Positions 1 to 11,800 of a DNA stretch of 64,000 bases are shown here, in pieces. This DNA is from Ascidia mentula. Its lineage: Eukaryota; Chordata; Ascidiacea; Phlebobranchia; Ascidiidae. The DNA lies in NCBI GenBank assembly GCA_947561715.1, contig OX387197.1, forward strand, positions 10,227,001 through 10,291,000, in the 5' to 3' direction. The notes under the pieces are model-generated. The model worked only from the letters and a program-made list of their open reading frames with translations. It was not told the DNA's origin and did no database searches. A program made the position numbers and the translations under genes. Position 1 is the stretch's first letter; the number at the start of each line of letters is the position of its first letter.

Positions 1-3000
1 CTTTTGACTGCAAAGGACCAGGCTTCGGTAATGAAGCTTTTACCTAATGTACAGGTACTTTACGCAGGAATTTAAAAATATACATCACAATCACCAATAA
101 AACTGTTGCATATGTTTCTTGTAGCATCCGTCAATTTATCCAATTACCCATGCATTAGCCAATGAAAACGGAGCACTTACAATAAAAGGTTTTCTTAAGG
201 ACGGCTCCTTGAGGGATTATATATGCAAGGTAAGCCAGACACACATGGCTTGTAAATATATGCTGATGTTATGACATAATATAGCAACTGGTTGGTTTTA
301 TTAAATTGTAAAATGGGTTTTCTTATTCAGGTAAAGGCGTTGAAAGCCCCATTTCTCAAGAAATATGCAAATCCCAAGTCTCCATTATGTTTACCGATTC
401 CTGAGTTAAAGCAATATGGCAGACAAATTCTTGAAGTAAGAGACATTAACAGCCTTACTTGAAAGTAATTTTTGTTTTAAATTGGCTCCTAATAATTTTT
501 AAAATTATTTAGGTATTGAAATTTCTCAATGAAAAGGGTCTGGCGTGCCACCATCTACACTCAGGTAATTACAGTAGGAAATGCAACTTAAGTAATGGCT
601 TCACATAAGTTGTGTGTTCCAGGTAACATCCTGATAGAGAAAGAAGTGTGTAAGCTGACAGACATTGAAAATTATCTTCTTGGCATTCCTCCCTACTACA
701 AACCTTTTTACAGCGAGTTCCGAAAAATTCATGTAAGTTTTTTGTTCGTTCTTTTATATTGGAAAGCAAGTTTCAGATTGCAAACAGTGCAGTGTCTGCA
801 ACAAACTTCCATTTCTTTCCGTAAGTAAATAATTCAGTTAGAAATAACTAAAAAACTTAGTTAGGTGTTGGGGATCCTAACTCCCATTTTACTCTTCTAG
901 TTCCTTTTTTTCATGTTAGTATTACCTTTGAAACATCTAAAAAAATTCATTTTAATATTTGGTATTTTATATAGAGCTCAGAGGCCATTGATGTGTACAG
1001 TTTTGGACAACTTTTGTATGAAATGGTGTACGGTCGACCACTTAACCAAGCAACAATTGACACTCTTCCTCCACAAAGCCCTGCTGAAATAAGTGAGTTT
1101 CTCCTAAACCCAGATTTGAAATTGCAACACAGCCTCAATAAACTGTTTTTCAGGGTCTGTGTTGGAATCGATTTTGAGCTTGGAGGCTTGTAAAATGGGC
1201 CTGCCAACTTTAGATGGATTATTGAGCCACCCATTTTTCGTCGATGAAACTGTCACAACAGTTGGAATTAAACCTCAACTGAAGGTAAAGTTATTCTTTG
1301 TTGGACATTTTTCGTTATTTATTTTATTTGATTCTAAATACAAAAGTAATTTTCTTGATTTTAGTAATACAATTAAGTATTTTATTCTAATGCATAACTT
1401 TTGAAGAACAACATTTGCCTCAAAACTATTCAATAGAACTGTTTTGTTTAGATTCCAAGCAAGTTGAAAGAAACATTTCGTCAATATAAAGAAGCTTTAG
1501 AAAGGCGCTTGAAGGAAGAACAAAAAGTGGTAAAAGGGGCATTTTTTATAATAGGTTGGACTTGAACTTAAGGTTGAAATTACTGTATGTAGAAAGTATG
1601 TCATAAAAACATGTTCCATGATAACAGCACATGATAACAGTATCAACAAATTGACTTGTTGCAATCCTCTAGATCGGTCAAGTTCGCCGCTTGTCAAAAG
1701 CAAAAGCACACCATGGTTCAGAAAGCGAAAGAAGAAGGCGGAAACTCGATGCCAGAAAGGCAAGTGTTTACCAATTGTTTTTGCTAAAACCACTTGCATG
1801 TCAACTAAAACAAGTGACTTTCATCCGCAGAAGTCACAAAAGAAACTGGATCTTGTCCAAGAAAATGCAGATCAGCCAAGTAAGAACTAGTTCAAGAAAG
1901 TTACCACAAAAAAACAAGATTTTGCATTATTATTCTGTTTTTTGTTTGCTTGATTAGGTATGCCCATGTCACAGTACATGCGAAATATTAACAGTGCGAC
2001 TAATTAATAGTGTTGTTCATTAAATCAGAACAAATAAGAGTGGGGCATTCATCATGCAACAAATGTTAACCTCCTTCTAAAATATTATCATTAATTATTC
2101 CAATGGTTGGATGTTAAAAAATCCTTTTCAAACAAATTGGTTTTGAAAAAGGAGAAATCAGTAACGAACAACCTGAAAACGGGCACCAGTAAGATCATGT
2201 GCTGTTCTGTGCAGAAGGGTCCCAAAACGAGTAAATTATAAAATTATCTTGGGTGTTTGTTGTAAAAGCTGTCACAGCTGTCTTTTGTATTTATGCATAT
2301 TACCGCGACTGGGTGCAGATACTAAAAATTAGGTAATATCTCTCACGGTGTGGCACATCACTACTAGTTAACAGTGGTTCAGTTTTTGTATTTGTGGACA
2401 CAGTGTTGGGCCATTCTGTGCTTTCACTCACTGTATTTTCATTTTACAGATTCAAACAGCCCGACCACACCCACAGCAAACTCCAGTGATGCAACCACAC
2501 CTGGTAAGTTCTCCACATTCATCAGCATTTTTATGTTATTTTATCAACCTTCACTGATTTTTAACAAACACAGGCTTGAAGCCACTGGACTGGTTGTGTT
2601 TTTTGCTTCCTTTTATTGTTCTGATGGGGGTAGTTGAATGAGTGTGAAAATGCTTGCACTGCAACTCATATAAATAGATAGAACACATTTATTGCAAACT
2701 TAAAGATGCCTGCAGAGACATATTAGGAAGGTATTTGATATAGCTAATCGTAGTAGTGGGAACATAAAATTTGTGTCACACAAAGTTAATGAAAAGAACA
2801 GACCCAGTTAATTTCCTGTTCAACTTAAATATCAGTGGAGCAAGTACATAGTATATCGATGACACGTGATTTTTCAAGCATTTGTAGAACTGTAAGTTTA
2901 AATACAACACCTGAGGTTTTGTGTGTACTTTTAAGATTGGGGTAGGGCTTCATTTGCAATTTCCATAGTAAGAGATATTTTTCTCTTTAAGCATCAACGT

Positions 3001-3992
3001 CATAACTAAAGAAACAGAAGGGGCAAACGGAGGTTTGTGTATGGGTGCTTGTTTGCATGCCCGCATGTAATGTCACTTTTTGTGCTTGCCTGCGCCATCT
3101 AGCGGTGGCCGGAATGTGCCCACACTATTTCCAGTGGGGCGTAGCATACAATACTTTATGGTGCGGTTCAATTATTTGCACACTAACCTGTTGCATCCAC
3201 AAAGTTTTGTGCTTGCCATGATATCAACACATTTTTTTTGGTGATTATAATCTTTGCATTATGTCTGTTATATTTGAGTTAAGCTACATTACAGTGTTAC
3301 TAACATGTTGGTTTTTTCAATACAATTGAGTTGCTGAAATCAGTTATCTAACTTAAATTAATTGTTTGGACTATTAGTTTGTTTTGGTTCATATTTTACA
3401 TTAAAATATACCGTAACTAATTTACTTTGGATAAAAGCCAAGCACTAACTTTAAGGTAGCGCCAACATCTGGCTAAAATTCATGATGGTTTGCAATCTGC
3501 CTTACCATTTGCAAGTAGAAAGCTTTTCGCAAGCAAACTGTTGAGTTTGTGGTGAGAAAACCAACTTGATAAACTTAAACAATCTTTACTTTAGTTTAAG
3601 GAACTTTTTATCGCATCAGTAGGTAATTGTCGCAATGTCAATCTGTTATGGTTGTTCTTTTTCTGCTGTACTTTGCTGCTGTTGTTCAACATATGCGCTG
3701 TTTCTGGTCCAATTGCAACGCTTTTGTAACAAAACAGGCCCAAAAGTTACAGATCAAACTGCTCTTCACAGTTCAAAGCATTCCTCCTCCACCTCCAAGC
3801 GGGATCCCACCTCCTCCTCCTCCGAGTGTAATCCCTCCTCCACCGGCGGCTGCAGCTCCTTCGCCTCCTGCTGCTTCTCCCGCACCAGCGTCGGGAGCGG
3901 GACGTGGAGCTCTTCTCAGCTCAATCCAGGGTTTCAGGAAGGGTGGTTTGCGACAGGCAACAACCGTCGATAAATCGGGAGCGAAAGTCTGA
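1..3992 (+). CDS. PXK: PXK-like PX-domain kinase-like protein, 3' part (partial)
   Basis: Twelve exons are visible: 1-54, 125-229, 331-435, 513-564, 623-732, 975-1092, 1154-1284, 1452-1529, 1673-1759, 1831-1879, 2450-2503 and 3772-3992 (stop TGA). All phases join, giving about 387 residues; the PX domain lies left of the window. The product resembles vertebrate PXK, a membrane-trafficking protein with a PX domain, a kinase-like domain and an actin-binding WH2 tail. Seen here: kinase-like segment GRQILEVLKFLNEKGL, then HLHSGN where active kinases have HRDxxxxN, and LTDIEN in place of DFG, so it looks catalytically weak or dead. YSFGQLLYEMVYGRP marks the kinase C lobe. The basic stretch AHHGSESERRRRKLDARK is followed by a proline-rich run and a WH2-like LLSSIQGFRKGGLRQAT near the end. 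The intron after 1759 starts with GC. High confidence in identity. Confidence 0.92.
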
Positions 3993-4648
3993 TTTGCTTC
4001 GTAGGGGAAGTACCCGATTGTTAATCATCAGGTTGTTGTGATTCTCGATTACGTCACATCGCATATAGCGCGTATTGCCATAATTTCACTGATTTTTTAA
4101 AGATGTAATCTGTAACCGTTTCGCTTGTATGATTTTCCTGCAACGATTGCGCACGTCATGGAGTTGAATGTAGCAAAGAACGCTTCAATCATATTCGCCA
4201 ATTGTTGGGTCCAAGGTTATTTTTCATTTAATCTTTTCAATGTTTCATTTCTTGGCCATAATTGAAACCTGTGTGTGTCAAGGATTTTTAATCTACCACG
4301 ATCCGCGGTTCGCTCAGTATTTTAAAATTTCGACTTGTTTCGTGGTTTATCGTCATTCATTCTAGCTGTCGTCACTTCTGTAACACTTCGTGTTCGTGCA
4401 ATAAGTCCTTTGGGCAAGTTTTCATTTTCGTTCCCCGAGCGTTGAAAGATTACGTTAACATGATTTCAAGTAAAAAATGTGTGATTTTTCCAAACCAGCC
4501 GTCAGCAAAGTTAAACACGTCAAAGAGTAAAAGTGCACACGGCCATCTTCCAATATCATCTCAAACACTTGTTGACGGAACATACAACGATCGATATTTC
4601 TGGGTTTATCTTTTTAATGTGTCGAAAGTCAACTATGGTGCATTTGAA

Positions 4649-4884
4649 TGGGTGGTTCTTAACCTTTTTGTACCAGGAGACCCCTCTATTTTTATCGAAA
4701 ACTACAATATACCCCCCCCCCCCCCCCCCCCCAGAGATTCACTATGATTTTGCACGATTCTGGGCATTTTTATGTTTAAAATATCTTCGAAAATAGGGGT
4801 TTAGCAGTCATATTCCGCGCACCTCCGACAACGCTCTACGAACCCACAAGAGGCCGCCGATCGACCCCCGGTTAAGAACCACTG
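4649..4884. mobile_element. hAT-like MITE between PXK and AMDHD1
   Basis: The left end reads GGTGGTTCTTAACC and the right end is its inverted match GGTTAAGAACCACTG, ends typical of short non-autonomous hAT-type DNA elements. About 236 bases lie between them and contain a run of some 20 C residues near 4712. There is no coding capacity. The 8-base target duplication expected of hAT elements is imperfect (catttgaa against atttatat), so the exact ends and the superfamily are inferred. Confidence 0.55.
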
Positions 4885-4989
4885 ATTTATATTATAACGA
4901 AAAAATATTACTACACAACAACGACCACCGATTTTGTAACATAAGCCATGTTTTACACCCATGTTCATCACATCTCTCCAAAGTTTACG

Positions 4990-7233
4990 TCACACCGCGG
5001 TTTGAGTGTAGGCGACGTCACCACCGCACACCACAGCCTTAATAGTCGTGTCGTGACCCGCAAACTGGTACACGAGATGCTCCCACCTATAACACAGCGT
5101 TATTGGAGTTTGCCGCAACAAGTTATTAGTTTTAGAGATGTTGATTGGGTTGGGGAAATTGGATACACTCAAAATGTGCTTTACAAACCTCTTTGCATTG
5201 ACGAGAAGCAGATTTGCTCTTTTGCCGACTTCAATGCTGCCGTGCGTCCGGGACTTCCCCAATGCAGCTGCCGCGTTTATCGTCGAAGCGACGAGAGCTT
5301 CTTCCATAGAAATCTTGAAGTTGACGCAAGCGAGATGCATAACCGTTGGCTGGCGGTAAAAACAGTAAATGTGATTTGTTGGATGAGAAGTTGTGTCACT
5401 GATCTACCATGCTGAGGCAATAGGCGTTTGGATTGAAATCGGAACCCAATGCAACGGGAACTCCAGCCTCGATCATTTGTCGGACGGGTGGAGACTTCAA
5501 ACTGCAACGCAAACAGTGTAGCGATAAGACTCCACACATTTTGATTAAAGTCTGGGAACATTTATAATAATCAAATAAAAAATATAAATTTATAATAAAG
5601 TCTGGGAACAGTTCATAAATCTCAGTATTCAACGTTTAATTCTCACATTTCAATGCCGTATTTAGCAGATATAAATCTGCAAGCATTGGCATCCACAGCA
5701 CATTTTTAAACCTATTTACAGCAATGAAAAAGCTATGGTGTAACAACGGACGTGACAATTGGCTAACCGCAATATATAGGCCGTGGTTGGCAGGACGACA
5801 GCTACTGATCGAGACTTGGACATTGCCTCGATTCCTTGTGGCGATATTTCTTCTAAATGACTGATCGCATGAGCTTTCAATTCTGCTCCGAGCTGACAAA
5901 AAATAAAACATTTGCCCACTTATTTTCACAGAAAAACACAATTGTAACACTGTGAAATATTATGTGCTTCAACAACGGAGTTAAAAGTTTGATACCTCTG
6001 CTCCTCCCATCGGATGTAGTTCGTCGCCGTGAAAATTGATCATCAAGCCCATATCGAGACCCTTTTGCAAAATACGTCGAGTTTGTTCCACGTCGAAAAC
6101 GGATTTTTCGCAAAACACGTCGATGTTGTCCACCTTTAACCTCCCACCCTTTATCTCCTCTTCAACTGCGGGCAACTGTTCATTCAGCACGTTTGCAGTC
6201 GCTTCTTCTGGCGTACAACCTCTGGTACCAACAAAAAAGTAATAAGTTATGATCTTCTTGTACAAAACTGGCACTGCATCACAGGCACCTTGGAACGGCA
6301 TGAGCCCCACAAAACGTAGTGGAAATGTTTATTTTGATCGAATCGTTGTTTCTTGCTGCTTCTATAACTCGAAGCATTTTGATTTCGGTTTCGGCGTCCA
6401 GACCGTACCCACTTTTGCATTCAACCAGCGTAGTTCCACATTTGATCATTCTGCACAGGTAATAAAAGATTGTCATCGTGTGTATATATTGTGTGTATAT
6501 ATATATATATGTATAGGCCCATGGGTAACCCTAAATGCATGAATATGAATATGACTACATATTAGGTGAATTTACACCACCACGTTTCATTTCCTAAATG
6601 CTTACCGCAAAAGTCTTTCATTGAAAGACTGAATCAGCTCTTCTTGGCTTGCTTTTCTCGTGTGTTCAACCGTAAAGTGAATTCCCCCACCAGCCTAGTA
6701 AGAAACCGATTTTTAACATCAAAATAGTGTACGGGAACAAACGGCCAAAAATCAACAACATCATAAACTCCATTATTTTCTACCTTGTGTACGTCCATGT
6801 AGGTGGCGCCAGCGAGTTTCATTGCAAACTCATGAACGCGGTCGCCAGCCCACACAGGGTGAGTGTGGGCGTCGACGAGGCCCGGAAGCACGCAACAGTC
6901 GGTGGCGTCGATCACGTGGTCAAAACAGGATTGTTTGTATTTTTCGGCAACGTACGAGTCATTCCCCACTTCGGCAATATTACCATTGCTGCGTTACAAA
7001 GTTAAACCTTTTACAAGTTGTGAAGGCTACTGCATGTGATATATATACATAATTTGAGGCAAGACGGTCAGGTGCCTAAGGCAAATAAAGTCATACTTGT
7101 CCACAGCAATGCTCAAGCCTTCGTTTCCAGCATTCACAACTGCCACGTGTTTCATTTCATCTCCAACCAACACATCTTGACTTCGGTCACAAACCTTTAC
7201 CACCTGACAAGCTGACTTTATTAACAGTTTCAT
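4990..7233 (-). CDS. AMDHD1: Imidazolonepropionase (amidohydrolase domain containing 1)
   Basis: Cytosolic enzyme that opens the imidazolone ring of 4-imidazolone-5-propanoate to N-formimino-glutamate, the third step of histidine breakdown. Nine exons: 7097-7233, 6784-6988, 6606-6694, 6289-6450, 5996-6221, 5768-5892, 5408-5501, 5189-5349, 4990-5086. They join in frame to 431 residues, close to the roughly 426 of human AMDHD1. Metal and substrate motifs are present: DAHTHPVWAGD (HxH), the arginine/glycine-rich AGGGIHFTVE, CKSGYGL, INFHGDELHPMGGAE, and GSDFNPNA with the metal-binding aspartate. The start is the ATG at 7233 opening MKLLIKSACQ. The last intron (5087-5188) is 102 bases with no stop, so a naive reading fuses the last two exons and adds 34 false residues between VNAKR and WEHLVYQF. 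High confidence. Confidence 0.95.
5087..5188 (-). other. AMDHD1: Stop-free 102-base intron of AMDHD1
   Basis: On the minus strand the border AAGAG|GTTTGT and the end TTATAG|GTGGGAG flank 102 bases, an exact multiple of three with no stop in the gene frame. Joining across it restores AKRWEHLVYQF, which matches the conserved C-terminal block of the family. Retention would insert 34 residues without breaking the frame. Confidence 0.75.
6484..6516. repeat. TG/TA microsatellite in AMDHD1 intron
   Basis: A short run of alternating TGTG and TATATA units lies in the intron between the third and fourth AMDHD1 exons. No other function is visible. Confidence 0.6.
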
Positions 7234-8871
7234 GGCTTAGCCTTACTAGTTCCTGCACAACGCCTGCAAAACAAGCGCAGTACGTTATGTGTTGGTTTAA
7301 CGCAAGCACGATCGAGTGTGCTTGCATGTTTCCATTGGAGCGTGACGGTCATGCACAGCTGATAACACTTATTGCTCGCAGATGTACAATTTCAAAAACT
7401 GGTAATTTGGAGACTTTTACTGCAACTGAAATTAACCACATATGTTATTATCCTTCACTTGAAGCCCTGAACTAAAATGCCTTTCTTGCTGCAAGAAAGG
7501 TATTTTCTTGCTACTAATTTTCTCAGCATATCTTTAAATTGCTGCAATTTAGCTGTAGAAGATCGTAGGAAGTTATTTTGAATGCAACAGAACATGAAAC
7601 AAATCGTGGTGTAAAAAAGAAAACATACAAAACCGATCGTTTCTGTTTTTACTTTCGCAAGCATTTTGACAGAGGTATGAACAGTGTAATATAGAATGTA
7701 AACAAAGTAACAAGGAAAACATTAGTAGAAAACGTAAAACTCGGAAAGAGCGTGCAATGCATCGTGCAAAAGGCACCACGTGCTTGAAAGCACCAAAAAA
7801 CTAACATAAAACAATGAAAACTGCAAAACATCAGTGCCTCATGACCTATAATATAAATATACGCATAAAGAATGGGTGACTTTTGTACAGTTTGATCGTT
7901 TATAATATTCCCTTCATGTTGATTTTAGAGTTATACACTGGTGATGCAGTTTGGCAAAATGTATATGTGTAATATGAAAGCAAGCGGACTTTAACCTTAC
8001 AAATACACGCTTCCATTAATGTGTTTCCTATAACAAAAGATGGAAATCGTTGTGGTCATGGGGGACAAAATCGGACATGATTCCCGGAATTGGTTAACAG
8101 GAAACCAATATAATAGTTTATTGTTTTATAAATAAACATTATTTATTTATTTTGCCCCAGGTTTAATGCCACAAATAACTTCGGCCAATGATACTTTTAA
8201 AATTGCTTCCTAATCATCAGACCAAACCGAAGTACCCAAAATGTGTTGCCGGCATTCTAATCCAGTGGTAGAGTCAGGCGAGCAACACAGAAGAATTATA
8301 ATCCCATGAAAATATATGGCTTTGAACAAAACAATATACAGATCCAAAGCCCATGTTTGTTTGTTCGTTTTTAGTTTTGAATGGTTGTTGTCTCAGGGAA
8401 CGAAAATATTCTTCCAATGCTCAGTTCAAAAACAATAAGATCCTGGGACCTTACTCCAGTTTTGCAAAAATATGTTTTTTGAACACACTGTATAGTATTA
8501 AAATATATAAAATGGAAATTTGCAGAAAAAAATACCACCTGAAGTCGAGACACAGCATACAAGCTCTGTGGTGATTCACTCAGAAACCTATGGATCTCTT
8601 ATAAAAATCACAGTGAGTCTGGAGCTCGTTTCGAAAACAATTTGCGAATATCAGAAGTAATCTAAGCTTATGTTGCGACATTGACTTCGGGTTACAAATT
8701 TATATATATTGGGAAAAAACAGGAACCTACAGCCATCTGACACAATTTATTTTCAATTTCAACCGTTCGCATGGAACTTCCAGCAGTCTTTCAATGGAAC
8801 TTACAGAAACGCTCCGAGTTTAACCTACAGGGGGCAGGGCGGTGGAAATAAATGGAAGGTGCGCATGCGCC
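7234..8871. other. Intergenic between AMDHD1 start and ANKRD26-like stop
   Basis: I see no gene here. It should hold the AMDHD1 promoter (near 7234) and the ANKRD26-like 3' UTR. A minus-strand AATAAA (plus-strand tttatt at 8746-8751), about 120 bases past the stop codon, is a reasonable polyadenylation signal for the ANKRD26-like gene. A degenerate tRNA A-box-like stretch near 8260 has no convincing cloverleaf. Confidence 0.45.
8746..8751 (-). promoter_or_regulatory. Putative polyadenylation signal of ANKRD26-like gene
   Basis: AATAAA on the minus strand, about 120 bases downstream of the stop codon at 8872-8874. Assigned by position only. Confidence 0.4.
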
Positions 8872-11800
8872 TCACGTCAGTAGGAAAGACATGTATTCGT
8901 TTGAGGCGGATCGATCCGGTCTGCGCTGGTTTGAACCGGAAGCATCGCTGGACGGAGAGCCTGTTTTTTGCAGTCGAGATTCAGTCAAACGTTGAGCCAA
9001 GCTGACATCAAGTTTGTTGCGAAGCTGCACAAAAATACCAATATCAATTTAATACCAACAGAAAAAACAGGGAAAACAGCGAACTAAAACGCACGATAAG
9101 CGACTTACGTGTGACAGAATGGGTTCGGACATTTCCCTTCTCGGCGTTGACGTCAGAACGTGGTCACGTGTCTTGTCGGGGGAAAGTCCCGTCCCGAGCG
9201 TGTGGTTTAGGGGAAGCGATCCACCTCCAAGTTTTCCGGACATCGTTCCGCTCACGACGCTCGCAAACAACTCTTGGTGTTTCTTTTTCTCGTGTTCGAC
9301 TTGGATTTTACGTTCCTCCAGATCCCGCTTAGTTCTGGTATTTAACCAAATGTGGAAATAGTAAGTTATTTCGAAAAACACATATTGATGAAATGTAAAG
9401 CAATGGAGCCAGTTATGGAAAGTGAGAGATTTTAAAGAAAACCTTTAAAAAATAAAGAAAATTGTGTTTAAATCGCAAATTTAATGTAGTGTGGTGACTC
9501 AATTCAGGTGTAAAATACTGTGCATAACTTTAAAAATAAATGCCAAAGCTGATTACTTGCTCGTTAGCACTGCCGTATACTGCTAAGTAATACTGCAAAA
9601 TTTTGACAAAATTATTCAAAGATATTTATTACCACAATATCCTACAGCAAAAGGATGCATCAAATAAACAACTTACCTTTGCAACTCCTCCTGAAGTTTG
9701 ATGTTATCCCGGACGCTGTCCTGTAACTCCCTCCTTCTCCTGTCGTAATCCGGACCAGAAGAGTTGTTCGACATCCTCGCCTTCAGGAGATTTAATTCTT
9801 GTTCGAGGGCGAAAGCTCTCTCGTTAGCTTCAGCAACTCGTTTTTCTTCGTTTTCGACTCGTAATCTCTCGAGGATTTCATGAGCGGCCGCTTGTCCCTG
9901 TTGTGAAAAGATTGCAATGAGGGATTTTCCAATAGTTTTTCACACGTGATTACTACGAGTCATTTTAACGGATATGTGCAATGGTATTTGTTACATTATG
10001 AATGCTTTTGGAGCCACTAAGTCCTTGACAATGGGGTTTAAAGTCAAAAATAATTATGGGAAATTTTTACCGCAATTAACAATAATAATGATACAACCAG
10101 TTTTATCGTCACAGAAAGCTCTTTATACAACGTAGTAACATGTCAGGTACCTGACGTTTTGGCATGAAAAAAATAACGCGTACCATGCGTCACACATAAT
10201 AGAAGAGTATGACACCACTATATAGCTCCATTTATTCAAATAGTGTTTATTAAAATGGCGTTGATACGAAGCATCATCAATGGATCAAAAATACCACACG
10301 TATGCTATAGAAAATATTTGAATCAACTCACCTCAAGGAAGTGGTTCACTTGGTCGAGCTTGGTGTTCAAACCAGCGTTCACCATCGCTTTGATCTGATC
10401 TGGAGAACTGGAATCTGACGCTCCGGATTGCTTCAACCGCTTAACTTCGTTTCGCAACGCGTCGCGCTCTCTCTCGACGTCGGCGATCGAAGCGTCGCTA
10501 CTGTACGTCACAAGTGCAGGTAAATATGACGTCAGACATGTGAAATTTTGGAGGTTACACTTTGTATGCGCGCAAAGGTTTTATATTTTTCGTCGTCAGA
10601 ATTTTGATTTATTCACTTTTAAGACGGAAATCAACTCTCCTAATGAACACAAAACAATAACTAACAGCAATTACTACATATATTTGTTTGAAAACACATA
10701 GTTTTCCAATCATGCAACAACTACTTGTAAGGTAGAAAAGCCACCACGCTACAAAGCAAATACAAAAATGTTTTTCTGTATAAATGCCGTTATCAAAACT
10801 GTTGTTCCCTAAATCTGCAGACATGCAGTTTCTTAAATCTGTATGGAGATGTTCAGCATGCAAAACTGAACTCGGACAGCATCTCACTTTCTCGAAGATT
10901 CGGCAAATCGTTCCCTCTCACGTTCAACGCCGTTCCTCGCCCTCGACTCTTCCTTTAACCTTTGACCCAGCGCGGTCACCTGACCACGAAGCAACTCAAC
11001 CGTGTCGTTGAGTCGACGTCGCTCGGAGCGGAAGTCGTCGGAGGCGCGCGAGAGCCGCATCTCGAACTCAGATTCGGAGCTTTCGGATTGGAGGCGTGCG
11101 CTCCGTGCTATATCGCTGCGATCATGGGACAGGACCATATTTTTTACGCGTGGTCGCAACAAACGTGAATGGTTTACAGGAGTTTAATGGACAATTAAGT
11201 GGAGCAAAAATAAATTGTTTATTGTGTATCTAAGTGCCGGTTAGTTTCCTAGAGAAATTAACCACTTCCAAATCTACCATAAAGTGTTAATTTGTGTTTC
11301 TACATAAATCAAAACTACCAACGGCAATTAAAATGCAACTTCACGCTTCAACGGTCAGCCACCTGTACGAATCTATCTGCTCTTCTAGTTTTGCGTTGTG
11401 GCGTTTCTGCAGTTCCAGTTTGCTTCGGTAGTTTTTTCTCTGCTCGGTGGCGCGCGAATACTTTGTCCTGGAGGATTCTAGCCGCGCAAGAGCGTCGTTG
11501 CGCTCTTTGTCGGCCCTGGCATATTGGACAGTGAGTTTGGATCTCATTTTAACTTCCTCTTCCCACATCTTCCGGTGTCCTTCGGCCTCTGATTCGAGGA
11601 TTCTGAGAAAACAACGATGGGCGTCACCACCTTATGAACACTATTCATTCTCTCGTAAGTCAGGAAATCGTGGAAAAGAATCCCAAGTCATAATTTGCTG
11701 GATTCATTTTGCACGACAGTTTTTACTTTTGTACAAAACAGAGCGGAAAAACTTCAGATAATTTTACTTTCTTTGCACCAGTATTAAAATGTAATCATGT

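Noticed and set aside
3096..3114. CTCF-like motif (GCCACCGCTAGATGGCGC on the minus strand)
   Set aside because: One consensus position differs and a single match in an intron is not evidence of an insulator.
4948..5415. 155-codon plus-strand frame
   Set aside because: Antisense to the last AMDHD1 exons; no similarity and no splice logic.
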